Positions 42,586 to 50,852 of a stretch of 64,000 bases of DNA are shown here, one piece after another. The notes beneath the pieces are model-generated. The model was not told the DNA's origin. It ran no database searches and was given only the letters and a program-made list of their open reading frames with translations. The position numbers and the translations under genes were made by a program. Source of the stretch: an uncultured Opitutaceae bacterium (GTDB lineage Bacteria; Verrucomicrobiota; Verrucomicrobiia; Opitutales; Opitutaceae); NCBI GenBank assembly GCA_951813085.1, contig OX638348.1, positions 2,737,627 to 2,801,626 of the forward strand. Direction: 5' to 3'. Position 1 is the first letter of the stretch. The number at the start of each line of letters is the position of its first letter.

Positions 42586-44582
42586 TGGATCATTCAGAGG
42601 CGACGCGCGAAGTCCTGTGGAACATATCCAACGGATGGATTATGTACGCGTTGCTCGTCCCCACAGCAGCGATTGGGATTTACGGAATTTGGAAACGCTT
42701 CCAGTCCTGGAAACAAGGCTTGCCCGCTGAGGGCCGCCTGGACAATCCCGGCAAGCGCCTGAGATTCCTCTGGCAACATGCCTTGCTGCAACGGCGCAAT
42801 ATGCGTCAGCGCTTCGCAGGCATCTTTCACGCCATGATCTTCTGGGGATTTATCACTCTGACGATCGCGACAACCGTTGTGATGATTGATCACGATTTCG
42901 GCATACCTATCATGAAGGGCGCTTTCTACCTCTACTTCCAGTCACTCTTCGTAGACGTCTTAGGTTTGCTAGCCCTCGTAGGCGTAGCGCTTGCCGGCTA
43001 CCGCCGATGGAAGACCAAACCAACCAAGCTCGTTTACACGGACGAGGCATCCATGATCTTGATACTCGTCGGCATCATACTCGCAACGGGTTTCATGCTA
43101 GAGGGCTGGCGGATTGTCGCAACGAACGATCCTTGGGGCGCCTGGTCCCCTGTCGGCTACGCAACGGGCATTGTATCCGCGCAATTTTTCAGCGTGGAAA
43201 CGCTTATCCAATTTCATCTTTGGTGCTGGTGGTTCCATCTCGTCCTGGTTTTCGGATTCCTCGCCTGGGCTCCCTATACGAAGATGCTGCATCCTCTCAC
43301 CTCCGCACTCAACATCTACGCGGCCAATCTTGAGCCCGTAGGGGCGTCGTTGAAGACAATCGACTTCGAGAAAGCGGAAACGTTCGGAGTAAACGCGCTG
43401 AAGCAATTTACCTGGAAGGACCTTCTCGATTTGGATGCGTGCACCGAATGCGGTCGTTGCACCGACGCTTGTCCTGCAAACACCGTCGGCAAAGCCCTAT
43501 CACCTCGAGACATCATCCTCGATCTGCGTGGATGGCTACACGAGGGAGCGGATGATGAATTTAAGCTCATAGGTTCCACTGACTCGCTGGAATCGGATCG
43601 TCTCTTTGAATGCACCAGCTGCGCCGCTTGCGTGGATGCCTGTCCCGTATCTATCGAACAACTACCAAAGATCGTAGATATGCGACGCTTCCAGGTCATG
43701 GAAGAAGCCGAATTTCCAGAGACAATGCAGCAAGCTGTGAATTCGCTCGAGGAACGACAGCACCCTTATTCCGGATCCCAATTCTCCCGGGCTGACTGGA
43801 TGCAGGAACTGGACATTCCCCACGCGAGCGAGACTGACGATGCGGAAGTACTCGTATGGGCGGGTTGCGGCGCTTCTCTCGTTGAGCGCAACCAGAAGTC
43901 CATTCGCTCATTGGCTCGATTGCTCAAGAAGGCAGGAGTCAAATTCTCTGTACTTGGAAGAGATGAAAAATGTACGGGGGATGTTGCCCGCCGCATCGGC
44001 AACGAATTTCTGTTCGAGTCCCTAGCAAAGGAGAACATCGACAATTTCAAGAAGCACAAAGTCAAGAAAGTAGTCACTGCCTGTCCTCATTGCTTCAATA
44101 CATTTCGCAACGAATATCCACAGCTAGGCGCGGATTTCGAAACCGTGCACCACAGCGCCTACTTGGGATCGTTAATAAACGAAGGTCGACTCAAGATAAC
44201 GGTAGCGTCGGAACGGCGAATCGCTTTTCACGATCCTTGCTACCTAAGCCGACACAACAACCTCACCGAAGAGCCTCGCGATCTATTGAATTCCACCAGC
44301 CAGGTGGCAATGACCGAACTCCCTCGCAATCGTCAAAATAGCTTTTGCTGCGGTGGAGGCGGGGGAATGAGTTTCGTCGATGAACCCTCGGACAAGCGAG
44401 TGAACCATGAGCGCGCCCGAGAAATCCTAAATACGGATGCGGATACAGTCGCCGTAGGCTGCCCTTTTTGCACGACCATGATGGAAGATGGAATCAATGC
44501 CACCAAGGGAGACCGGAAAATAGAAGTCAGAGAGATCTCTGAACTGCTAGACGAGGCCTGCAATGGAGAATCCAATACGTGA
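42582..44582 (+). CDS. Membrane-bound Fe-S ETF:(mena)quinone oxidoreductase
   Basis: 666 residues. The first 240 residues form about five to six membrane helices of nitrate-reductase-gamma type with several His, a likely heme b quinone module. Two 4Fe-4S motifs follow, C-T-E-C-G-R-C-T-D-A-C-P near residue 285 and C-T-S-C-A-A-C-V-D-A-C-P near 343. The C-terminal half has two CCG-type cysteine domains (W-A-G-C-G; C-C-G-G-G-G-G). This architecture equals the DUF224/EMO proteins that pass electrons from ETF to methylmenaquinone, replacing the usual ETF-QO. The overlap with etfA strongly supports this. Confidence 0.87.
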   Translation: MMDHSEATREVLWNISNGWIMYALLVPTAAIGIYGIWKRFQSWKQGLPAEGRLDNPGKRLRFLWQHALLQRRNMRQRFAGIFHAMIFWGFITLTIATTVVMIDHDFGIPIMKGAFYLYFQSLFVDVLGLLALVGVALAGYRRWKTKPTKLVYTDEASMILILVGIILATGFMLEGWRIVATNDPWGAWSPVGYATGIVSAQFFSVETLIQFHLWCWWFHLVLVFGFLAWAPYTKMLHPLTSALNIYAANLEPVGASLKTIDFEKAETFGVNALKQFTWKDLLDLDACTECGRCTDACPANTVGKALSPRDIILDLRGWLHEGADDEFKLIGSTDSLESDRLFECTSCAACVDACPVSIEQLPKIVDMRRFQVMEEAEFPETMQQAVNSLEERQHPYSGSQFSRADWMQELDIPHASETDDAEVLVWAGCGASLVERNQKSIRSLARLLKKAGVKFSVLGRDEKCTGDVARRIGNEFLFESLAKENIDNFKKHKVKKVVTACPHCFNTFRNEYPQLGADFETVHHSAYLGSLINEGRLKITVASERRIAFHDPCYLSRHNNLTEEPRDLLNSTSQVAMTELPRNRQNSFCCGGGGGMSFVDEPSDKRVNHERAREILNTDADTVAVGCPFCTTMMEDGINATKGDRKIEVREISELLDEACNGESNT

Positions 44583-44641
44583 ATCCTGAGCTCCACAACG
44601 TGAATCACACACTTTACCTCTAACCAAACCTTAACGAAAAA

Positions 44642-45814
44642 ATGGATCTAAACCTGACTGAAAGCGAGCTGAAGTTTCGCGACGACCTTCGCGCATGGCT
44701 CAAAGAAAATCTCCCTGAGAAACCAATCAAAGCGGAAAGCGACAACGACCCGGAGTATTGGAATGCCTTGAGAGACTGGCAGAAGCAAATGTTCGAAGGG
44801 GGTTGGGCCGGCGTCACATGGCCCAAGGAATTTGGAGGTCGTGGCGCCACTTCAATAGAAGCGGGCATCTATATGGAAGAGATGGCTGCCTTCGACGCTC
44901 CGGAACGAGTGGGTACGATTGGAGAGGGTCTCATCGGCCCCACAATCATGGCCGAGGGATCCGATGAGCAAAAAGAGTTTTTCCTACCGCGAATTCTGAA
45001 CGCGACTGACATTTGGTGCCAGGGCTTTTCAGAACCTAATTCCGGTAGCGATGTGGCGTCGCTGGCAACCAAAGCAGTCCTCGATGGGGACGATTTCGTG
45101 GTCAATGGTCAGAAGATCTGGACAAGCTACGCCAAAGTGGCCGATTGGTGCTTGCTATTGGTACGAACGGACAATGACGCCCCCAAGCACAAGGGAATCA
45201 GCGCGTTGCTTGTCGACATGAAATCAGAAGGCGTATCCGTAAGGCCTTTACGGCAAATGTCTGGTGAATCCGCGTTCAATGAAATGTTTTTCACGAACGT
45301 TCGCGTGCCAGCGAAAAACCTGATTGGGAAACTCAATGACGGGTGGCGGATTACGATCACTACCCTAATGAATGAACGAGCGAACCTTGGTTCCTCGATC
45401 TACATCATGTTCAAGAACAATTTGGACAAGCTTCTCGGACGCATGAAAGAGCTGAAACGGGGCGGCATCCGCTTAGCGGATGATCCGATCAATCGCCAAA
45501 AGGTCGCTCAAATGTATCTGGAACTCGAAATCTTCAAGCTCACCACCAACCGGGCCCTATCAAAAATTGCGAAGAACGCTACTCCAGGACCCGAGGGATC
45601 CATACTTAAAATCTATTGGAGCGAGATGAATCAGCGATTCGTGCAGTCAACGATGGAGATTCTCGGCGACCAGGCGCAACTTCAAGACTTCGATGATGGA
45701 TCCTGGGTTCACGCATACCTTCGATCCCGCGGAAACACGATCGAGGCAGGAACCAGCGAGATCCAACGCAATATCATCGCCGAACGCGTGCTGGGACTTC
45801 CTCGTAGCTACTAA
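44642..45814 (+). CDS. Acyl-CoA dehydrogenase, catalytic-Glu subunit
   Basis: 390 residues. N-terminal helical domain, middle beta domain with W-C-Q-G-F-S-E-P-N-S-G-S-D near residue 125 and the C-terminal domain ending in I-E-A-G-T-S-E-I-Q, which holds the catalytic base Glu and adenine-binding loop. It introduces the alpha,beta double bond into an acyl-CoA with FAD, donating to EtfBA. Typical of FadE subunits that pair with a second, inactive-site subunit; the next gene looks like that partner. Confidence 0.9.
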   Translation: MDLNLTESELKFRDDLRAWLKENLPEKPIKAESDNDPEYWNALRDWQKQMFEGGWAGVTWPKEFGGRGATSIEAGIYMEEMAAFDAPERVGTIGEGLIGPTIMAEGSDEQKEFFLPRILNATDIWCQGFSEPNSGSDVASLATKAVLDGDDFVVNGQKIWTSYAKVADWCLLLVRTDNDAPKHKGISALLVDMKSEGVSVRPLRQMSGESAFNEMFFTNVRVPAKNLIGKLNDGWRITITTLMNERANLGSSIYIMFKNNLDKLLGRMKELKRGGIRLADDPINRQKVAQMYLELEIFKLTTNRALSKIAKNATPGPEGSILKIYWSEMNQRFVQSTMEILGDQAQLQDFDDGSWVHAYLRSRGNTIEAGTSEIQRNIIAERVLGLPRSY

Positions 45815-45853
45815 ACGAATTTCTAAGCAATTTTAATCTAAGCCTTTATACAC

Positions 45854-46963
45854 ATGAATTTCGACCTCTCAAAAACGCAAAAAATGCTGCAGGATGCTTC
45901 GCGCACCTTTTTTCAGCGAGAATGCCCCATCGCAAAAGTTCGCGAACTGATAGATTCAGAGCACGGCCACGATAGCGCTCTCTGGACTCGAATCGCCGAA
46001 CAAGGCTGGACCGGGCTAACGCTGCCAGAGGAGCACGAAGGTCTCGCCTTAAGCCTGGTAGACCTCGCTGTCGTATCGGAAGAGATAGGACACTGCTGCC
46101 TCCCCTCACCCTTTGTCGCCACCACTTGGGCATCGTCCTTGATTGATTCTTCTGGCAATGCGGAACTGAAGAAGACGCTGCTTCCAAGCCTTGCTTTGGG
46201 AGAGTCTATCGCAACGGTTGCGCTATTGGACGAAGATTCGGATTGGAATCCCGCGACCGTCACGATGTCGGCTACATCAAGCGACGCAGGCGTCGTTCTA
46301 TCCGGGAGCAAGAGACTTGTTCTAGATGCAGGCGTCGCGGATACGTTGCTCGTTGTCGCCCGGATTCAAGACGATCTCGTCATCGCAGTCGTGGACAAGA
46401 CTGCATCGGGACTGAGAATGGAGCCAACGCCAGGCATGGACTTGACACGTCGCTACTATCAAGTCGACTTCGAGAACGTATCCGCAGAGATACTCGCTAG
46501 CGGAGCGGAAGCCGAAGCGGCCCTGAAGCGATCTATCCAGATCGGAGCGATCGTCGCTTGCGCCGACCTTCTAGGCGGAATGGAGTGGGTCCTCAAGACC
46601 ACGGTTGAGTACGCCCGATCCAGGCAGCAATTTGGGAAAGCGATCGGATCCTACCAAGCGGTCCAGCATCAATGCTCCGACATGCTGCTCATGAACGAAA
46701 GCGCTCGCTCCGCCACATACTATGCCGCTTGGGCGCTTCACGAAAACGATCCTGCGGGTGACGAAGCGGTGGGTATCGCCAAAGCGTACTGCTCGGAGGC
46801 AGCCCGTCTGGTCGGTAATTCGGGCATACAGATTCACGGAGGAATCGGCTTCACCTGGGAGCACGATCTACATCTGTACTACAAACGAGCGAAATCAAAC
46901 GAATACCTCTTTGGAGACCCGAGCCATCATCGAGAACAGTTGGCGCAACTCATTATCAACTAG
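45854..46963 (+). CDS. Acyl-CoA dehydrogenase-like partner subunit without the catalytic Glu
   Basis: 369 residues, 39 bp after the preceding dehydrogenase gene. It has the family fold (S-R-Q-Q-F-G-K-A-I-G-S-Y-Q near residue 255; Q-I-H-G-G-I-G-F-T-W-E-H-D near 327), but at the C-terminus the E-G-T motif is replaced by F-G-D-P-S. Such pairs form the alpha2beta2 acyl-CoA dehydrogenases known from steroid side-chain and ring catabolism (ChsE-type), where one subunit gives the base and both bind FAD. A heteromer with the preceding protein is likely. Confidence 0.85.
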   Translation: MNFDLSKTQKMLQDASRTFFQRECPIAKVRELIDSEHGHDSALWTRIAEQGWTGLTLPEEHEGLALSLVDLAVVSEEIGHCCLPSPFVATTWASSLIDSSGNAELKKTLLPSLALGESIATVALLDEDSDWNPATVTMSATSSDAGVVLSGSKRLVLDAGVADTLLVVARIQDDLVIAVVDKTASGLRMEPTPGMDLTRRYYQVDFENVSAEILASGAEAEAALKRSIQIGAIVACADLLGGMEWVLKTTVEYARSRQQFGKAIGSYQAVQHQCSDMLLMNESARSATYYAAWALHENDPAGDEAVGIAKAYCSEAARLVGNSGIQIHGGIGFTWEHDLHLYYKRAKSNEYLFGDPSHHREQLAQLIIN

Positions 46964-46993
46964 TTCTACACCCCCACCCTCTACCCCACCCCT

Positions 46994-48541
46994 TTGAACG
47001 CAGGACAATTAGCATTCGAGAATCTGAATCGATTTGGTGAATACACTTGCCTTCACTTTGAAGGCGAGAGCTACACTAATTTTGAACGCATGAAATATGC
47101 GCGGCGCCTAGCTGCCGTATTGCGCCACTATGGCGTAAAATCAGGCGATGTCGTGGCGGTCACCATGAACAACTGCCCAGAGATATCCGCCTCCTTCCAA
47201 GCAGCCTGGATACTAGGGGCCGCTATCCTGCCCATAATGCCTCAATTGATCGCTCCTGAATTGAGGTACATTCTAGACCATTCTGAAACAAAGGTTGTCA
47301 TAACTTCCGAGGAATTGACCGCGAAAGTCGAAGAAGCAGCGGTTGGCCTCACCCATTTGAAACATATCCTCGTTGCTGGAAATTGCGATAGCGTCAACGC
47401 GACAGACATTCGCCAGGATATCGAAACCAGCGAGGCGATCGAAGATCTTCAAAAGAGAGACTCTGACGACCTAGCCCTACTAGTCTACACGTCTGGAACC
47501 ACCGGGAAGCCAAAGGGCGTAATGCTAAGCCATTCCAACGTCATCGCAAATGCCGAGTCCGGCCAAGACTTGTTTATCGACAAGAGCCAGTTCAGGTTTC
47601 TTAGCGTACTCCCGCTCGCGCACGTTTACGGCGTGCTCACCATGAATCTAGGAAATCTCGTTGGGATGATCAATGTGCTTCATCCACAATTCAATCCTCA
47701 AAAAGTCTTTGAAGATATAGAGAAATTTCAAATTCAGCGAATCAGCGTAGTACCCACGATGCTAACGTATATGGTGGGATTTCCCGGGCGCGATGACTTT
47801 GATTTATCCTCTCTCGAACGCGTTAGCTCGGGAGGAGCCGCGCTGCCCAATGAGTTGCGACTGGAGTTCGAAAAAACGTTCGACTGCATTGTCACGGAAG
47901 GTTGGGGACAATCGGAATCTACCTGTATCATCACGGCATATCGTGAGAGCGAGTCGTTCCGCCCTGGCTCAGCCGGACGCGTTGTATCCAATTATGAGAT
48001 ATGCGTTCAGGACAATGACGCCAACGAGCTTTCCTCGGGAGAGACGGGAGAATTTTGCGTTAAAGGCCCCCATGTGATGAAAGGGTACTGGAAAAACGAA
48101 GTGGCCACCGACAACGCGATCGTAGACGGATGGCTGCATACCGGCGACATTGGCCACTTGGATGAGGATGGGTTCGTTTACATCACCGACCGAAAGAAGG
48201 ATCTAATTATCAAAGGCGGCGAAAACATTTCGCCAAGAGGAATCGAGGAAAACCTGTACCGACATCCTTCAGTAGCGGAATGCGCTGTATTCAGCATTCC
48301 CTCAAAGCAATTCGGAGAAGATATTTGCGCAGCGATCACGAAACGACCGGATACGCAGGTAACTGAGGATGAGATCAAAGAGCATCTAGGAACCCACCTA
48401 AGCCCCTTCAAGATTCCCGCCCGGGTCGTTTTCCTAGAGCAGCTTCCCAAAAGCTCAGTCGGAAAATTGCTCAAGCGAAAGGCCCGGGAAATAGTCCTCC
48501 CCATGCTAAACGAAGATACTCCAAACGAAAGCGAGAAATAG
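46994..48541 (+). CDS. AMP-dependent acyl-CoA ligase
   Basis: 515 residues from TTG 46994; the first in-frame ATG is 32 codons later and would remove the conserved N-terminal strand, so TTG is preferred. The ATP loop is Y-T-S-G-T-T-G-K-P-K-G near residue 161. G-W-G-Q-S-E-S near 303, G-W-L-H-T-G-D-I-G near 378 and the catalytic lysine in P-K-S-S-V-G-K-L-L-K near the C-terminus complete the ANL set. It activates a carboxylic acid to its CoA thioester, the entry step of the pathway. Confidence 0.9.
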   Translation: MNAGQLAFENLNRFGEYTCLHFEGESYTNFERMKYARRLAAVLRHYGVKSGDVVAVTMNNCPEISASFQAAWILGAAILPIMPQLIAPELRYILDHSETKVVITSEELTAKVEEAAVGLTHLKHILVAGNCDSVNATDIRQDIETSEAIEDLQKRDSDDLALLVYTSGTTGKPKGVMLSHSNVIANAESGQDLFIDKSQFRFLSVLPLAHVYGVLTMNLGNLVGMINVLHPQFNPQKVFEDIEKFQIQRISVVPTMLTYMVGFPGRDDFDLSSLERVSSGGAALPNELRLEFEKTFDCIVTEGWGQSESTCIITAYRESESFRPGSAGRVVSNYEICVQDNDANELSSGETGEFCVKGPHVMKGYWKNEVATDNAIVDGWLHTGDIGHLDEDGFVYITDRKKDLIIKGGENISPRGIEENLYRHPSVAECAVFSIPSKQFGEDICAAITKRPDTQVTEDEIKEHLGTHLSPFKIPARVVFLEQLPKSSVGKLLKRKAREIVLPMLNEDTPNESEK

Positions 48542-48545
48542 CTCA

Positions 48546-49367
48546 ATGATGACTCTTAAGGACAAAACGTTATTGATAAGCGGCGCGAGCAGAGGAATAG
48601 GAAAAGCCATCGCTCTGCGCGCTGCGCAAGATGGCGCCAACGTAGCGGTTGTCGCTAAAACCGTGGAGCCACATCCGAAACTAGAGGGCACGATCCATAC
48701 CGCCGTCGATGAAATCAATGCCGCTGGCGGCAAGGGGCTGGCTTGCCAGGCGGACATTCGATTTGAGGATCAAGTGGAATCCGCAGTGGATTCCGCAGTC
48801 AGCGCATTCGGAGGCATCGACATCGTCATCAACAATGCCAGCGCCATCCGGCTTACCGGAACTTTGGATACGGCAATGAAACGGTATGATCTAATGCATG
48901 GGGTGAACACCCGAGGCACATTCCTGCTAACTCAAAAATGCCTTCCTCACCTCCTGAAAGCGTCCAATCCCCACATCCTCTCCATTTCGCCTCCGCTTAA
49001 TTTGGATCCCAAATGGTTCGGACCTCACCCAGCGTACACGATATCCAAGTTTGGCATGAGCCTATGCATCCTTGGATTTGCGGAGGAGTTTAAGAAGCAG
49101 GGCATCGCAGCGAACTCGCTCTGGCCACGGACCACAATCGCCACCGCGGCGATACAGAACCTATTAGGTGGTGATGAGCTCATGCGCCGCAGCCGCAAAC
49201 CCACCATTATGGGGGACGCCGCTCATGCGATTTTGACGCAGGATAGCCGAAGCTGCACAGGGAATTTCTTTATCGATGACGACGTTCTTCGTGACGCCGG
49301 CATCTCGGATCTTGAAGACTACTCCGTAGAAAAAGGCGCTGATCTCGCGCCTGATTTTTTCATATAG
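48546..49367 (+). CDS. Short-chain dehydrogenase/reductase, HSDL2-like
   Basis: 273 residues. Cofactor motif S-G-A-S-R-G-I-G near residue 12, N-N-A-S-A-I near 97 and Y-T-I-S-K-F near 160 as the catalytic Tyr-Lys; the residue usually Ser is in I-S-P-P. The segment E-P-H-P-K-L-E-G-T-I-H and the ending resemble hydroxysteroid dehydrogenase-like protein 2 without its SCP2 tail. NAD(P) oxidation of a hydroxyacyl or cyclic alcohol is likely. Starts 4 bp after the ligase stop, so the two are co-transcribed. Confidence 0.85.
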   Translation: MMTLKDKTLLISGASRGIGKAIALRAAQDGANVAVVAKTVEPHPKLEGTIHTAVDEINAAGGKGLACQADIRFEDQVESAVDSAVSAFGGIDIVINNASAIRLTGTLDTAMKRYDLMHGVNTRGTFLLTQKCLPHLLKASNPHILSISPPLNLDPKWFGPHPAYTISKFGMSLCILGFAEEFKKQGIAANSLWPRTTIATAAIQNLLGGDELMRRSRKPTIMGDAAHAILTQDSRSCTGNFFIDDDVLRDAGISDLEDYSVEKGADLAPDFFI

Positions 49368-49421
49368 ACCCAAGAGATCTGCGCCCACTGACATTTTTGA
49401 AACGGCAGAAACTAGATTAGC

Positions 49422-49877
49422 ATGCCCCAGGACAGAGAAATAGAAACCCGAAAACGGTATACGGTATTCGCCGACGTGACGACGCGTTGGAATGACAACG
49501 ACGTTTATGGTCACATCAACAATGCGATCTACAATGAATGGATGGATACCGCCATTACGAACCAGTTTCGCAAGCATTTGACCGGATATCCGAATACGCC
49601 CATAATTCCAGTAGCGGCTGAAACCTACCTTACATTTCGCAAGTCAATCGCCCACCCTGCTGACGTTGAGACGGGATTTCGCGTCAAACGACTGGGCAAT
49701 CGTTCCGTGGTTTGCGAAATCGGAATATTCGCAAAAGGCGCTTCCGAAGCCTCCGCCTGGGGGCATATGATCCACGTTTGGGTTGATCGAGAGACAAACC
49801 AATCTGTGCCTATTCCGGATTCCGTGCGAGAGGGGCTTTCAGCTTCAATTCAAGATGGAGACCCCGTGACGGAGTAA
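49422..49877 (+). CDS. Acyl-CoA thioesterase, 4HBT/YbgC-like
   Basis: 151 residues. The hotdog motif T-R-W-N-D-N-D-V-Y-G-H-I-N-N near residue 22 has the catalytic Asp and the His-Asn pair. A single-domain cytoplasmic thioesterase that would release CoA from a pathway intermediate. Same strand and close to its neighbours (54 and 58 bp), so part of the main catabolic operon. Confidence 0.85.
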   Translation: MPQDREIETRKRYTVFADVTTRWNDNDVYGHINNAIYNEWMDTAITNQFRKHLTGYPNTPIIPVAAETYLTFRKSIAHPADVETGFRVKRLGNRSVVCEIGIFAKGASEASAWGHMIHVWVDRETNQSVPIPDSVREGLSASIQDGDPVTE

Positions 49878-49935
49878 TTATTTTTTCGATACCTAAGACG
49901 TTCGACCAATCGCAAATCAACAGAGAGTATGAACT

Positions 49936-50700
49936 ATGTTTGACCTAACAAATCGTGTCGCCCTTTTAACGGGCTCATCAAAAGGAATGGGAGCGGCCAT
50001 GGCGGAAGGTCTGGCAGAGCAAGGGGCGAAGGTGGTGATCTCTAGTCGTAAGATGGAATCGTGCGAAGCGACCGCCGAGGCAATCAACCAAAGCGTCGGA
50101 CGGGATGCGACGACGCCGATCATCTGCAATGCGGGATACAAAGAACAGCTCCAGGCATTGGTCGATGAGACCCGCAGTCGGCTCGGCCCGATCGACATCC
50201 TAGTAGGCAACGCCGGAGTCAATCCCTACTACGGCCCTATGAACGAGATCCCGGACGCCGCTTGGGAGAAGACCATGAAGACGAATGTTCAGTCCAATCT
50301 CTGGCTTTCTCAAATTGCAGTTCCCGATATGATCGAGAAAAAGCGAGGGTCTATTTTGCTAACGGCATCCATCGCAGGTTTCGGTCCGACGACCACTCTC
50401 GGAGCCTACGGAGTATCCAAGACAGCCGTTATTGCCCTGGTTCGCAATCTAGCAGCAGAATATGGTCCGCACGGAATCCGAGTCAATGCGCTCTGCCCAG
50501 GACTGGTTAAGACCGATTTTGCGAGAGCGCTATGGGAAGATCCAGAAGCTGAGAAGGAAGCTGCCGAACAAACACCGCTGGGCAGATTGGGCGAACCCAG
50601 CGACTTCAAAGGAATTGCCGCCTTTATCGCCTCGGATGAGGCCAGTTGGATCACAGGACAAGCCCTCACAGTTTGCGGTGGGACTGATATGTTTAAGTAA
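49936..50700 (+). CDS. Short-chain dehydrogenase/reductase
   Basis: 254 residues. T-G-S-S-K-G-M-G near residue 11 binds the cofactor; N-A-G-V-N near 94, the catalytic Ser in L-T-A-S-I-A, Y-G-V-S-K near 157, and P-G-L-V-K-T-D-F in the C-terminal part. S-S-R-K after the second strand suggests NADP preference. A classical SDR; in this position a 3-hydroxyacyl-CoA or alcohol dehydrogenase role is plausible, substrate unknown. Confidence 0.87.
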   Translation: MFDLTNRVALLTGSSKGMGAAMAEGLAEQGAKVVISSRKMESCEATAEAINQSVGRDATTPIICNAGYKEQLQALVDETRSRLGPIDILVGNAGVNPYYGPMNEIPDAAWEKTMKTNVQSNLWLSQIAVPDMIEKKRGSILLTASIAGFGPTTTLGAYGVSKTAVIALVRNLAAEYGPHGIRVNALCPGLVKTDFARALWEDPEAEKEAAEQTPLGRLGEPSDFKGIAAFIASDEASWITGQALTVCGGTDMFK

Positions 50701-50708
50701 ATACATTG

Positions 50709-50753
50709 CAGCGCTTTTCTCATGGATTTTCTAAAATGGCCATGAGAGCGCTG
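50709..50753. other. Imperfect inverted repeat between SDR and symporter genes
   Basis: CAGCGCTTTTCTCATGG (50709-50725) pairs with CCATGAGAGCGCTG (50740-50753) around a 14-nt loop; three bases bulge in the left arm. It directly follows the SDR stop. No T-tract follows, so termination is uncertain; it may stabilise the upstream mRNA end or bind a regulator of the symporter gene, whose promoter lies in the following 100 bp. Confidence 0.45.
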
Positions 50754-50852
50754 GGCAAACAGCAGGCAATACTCCACCCAATCGATTCGGATATATAGCA
50801 AGACCAAAAATGTAATTGTATGTATGATACTTAATATCCTGTTCAGGCAAAA

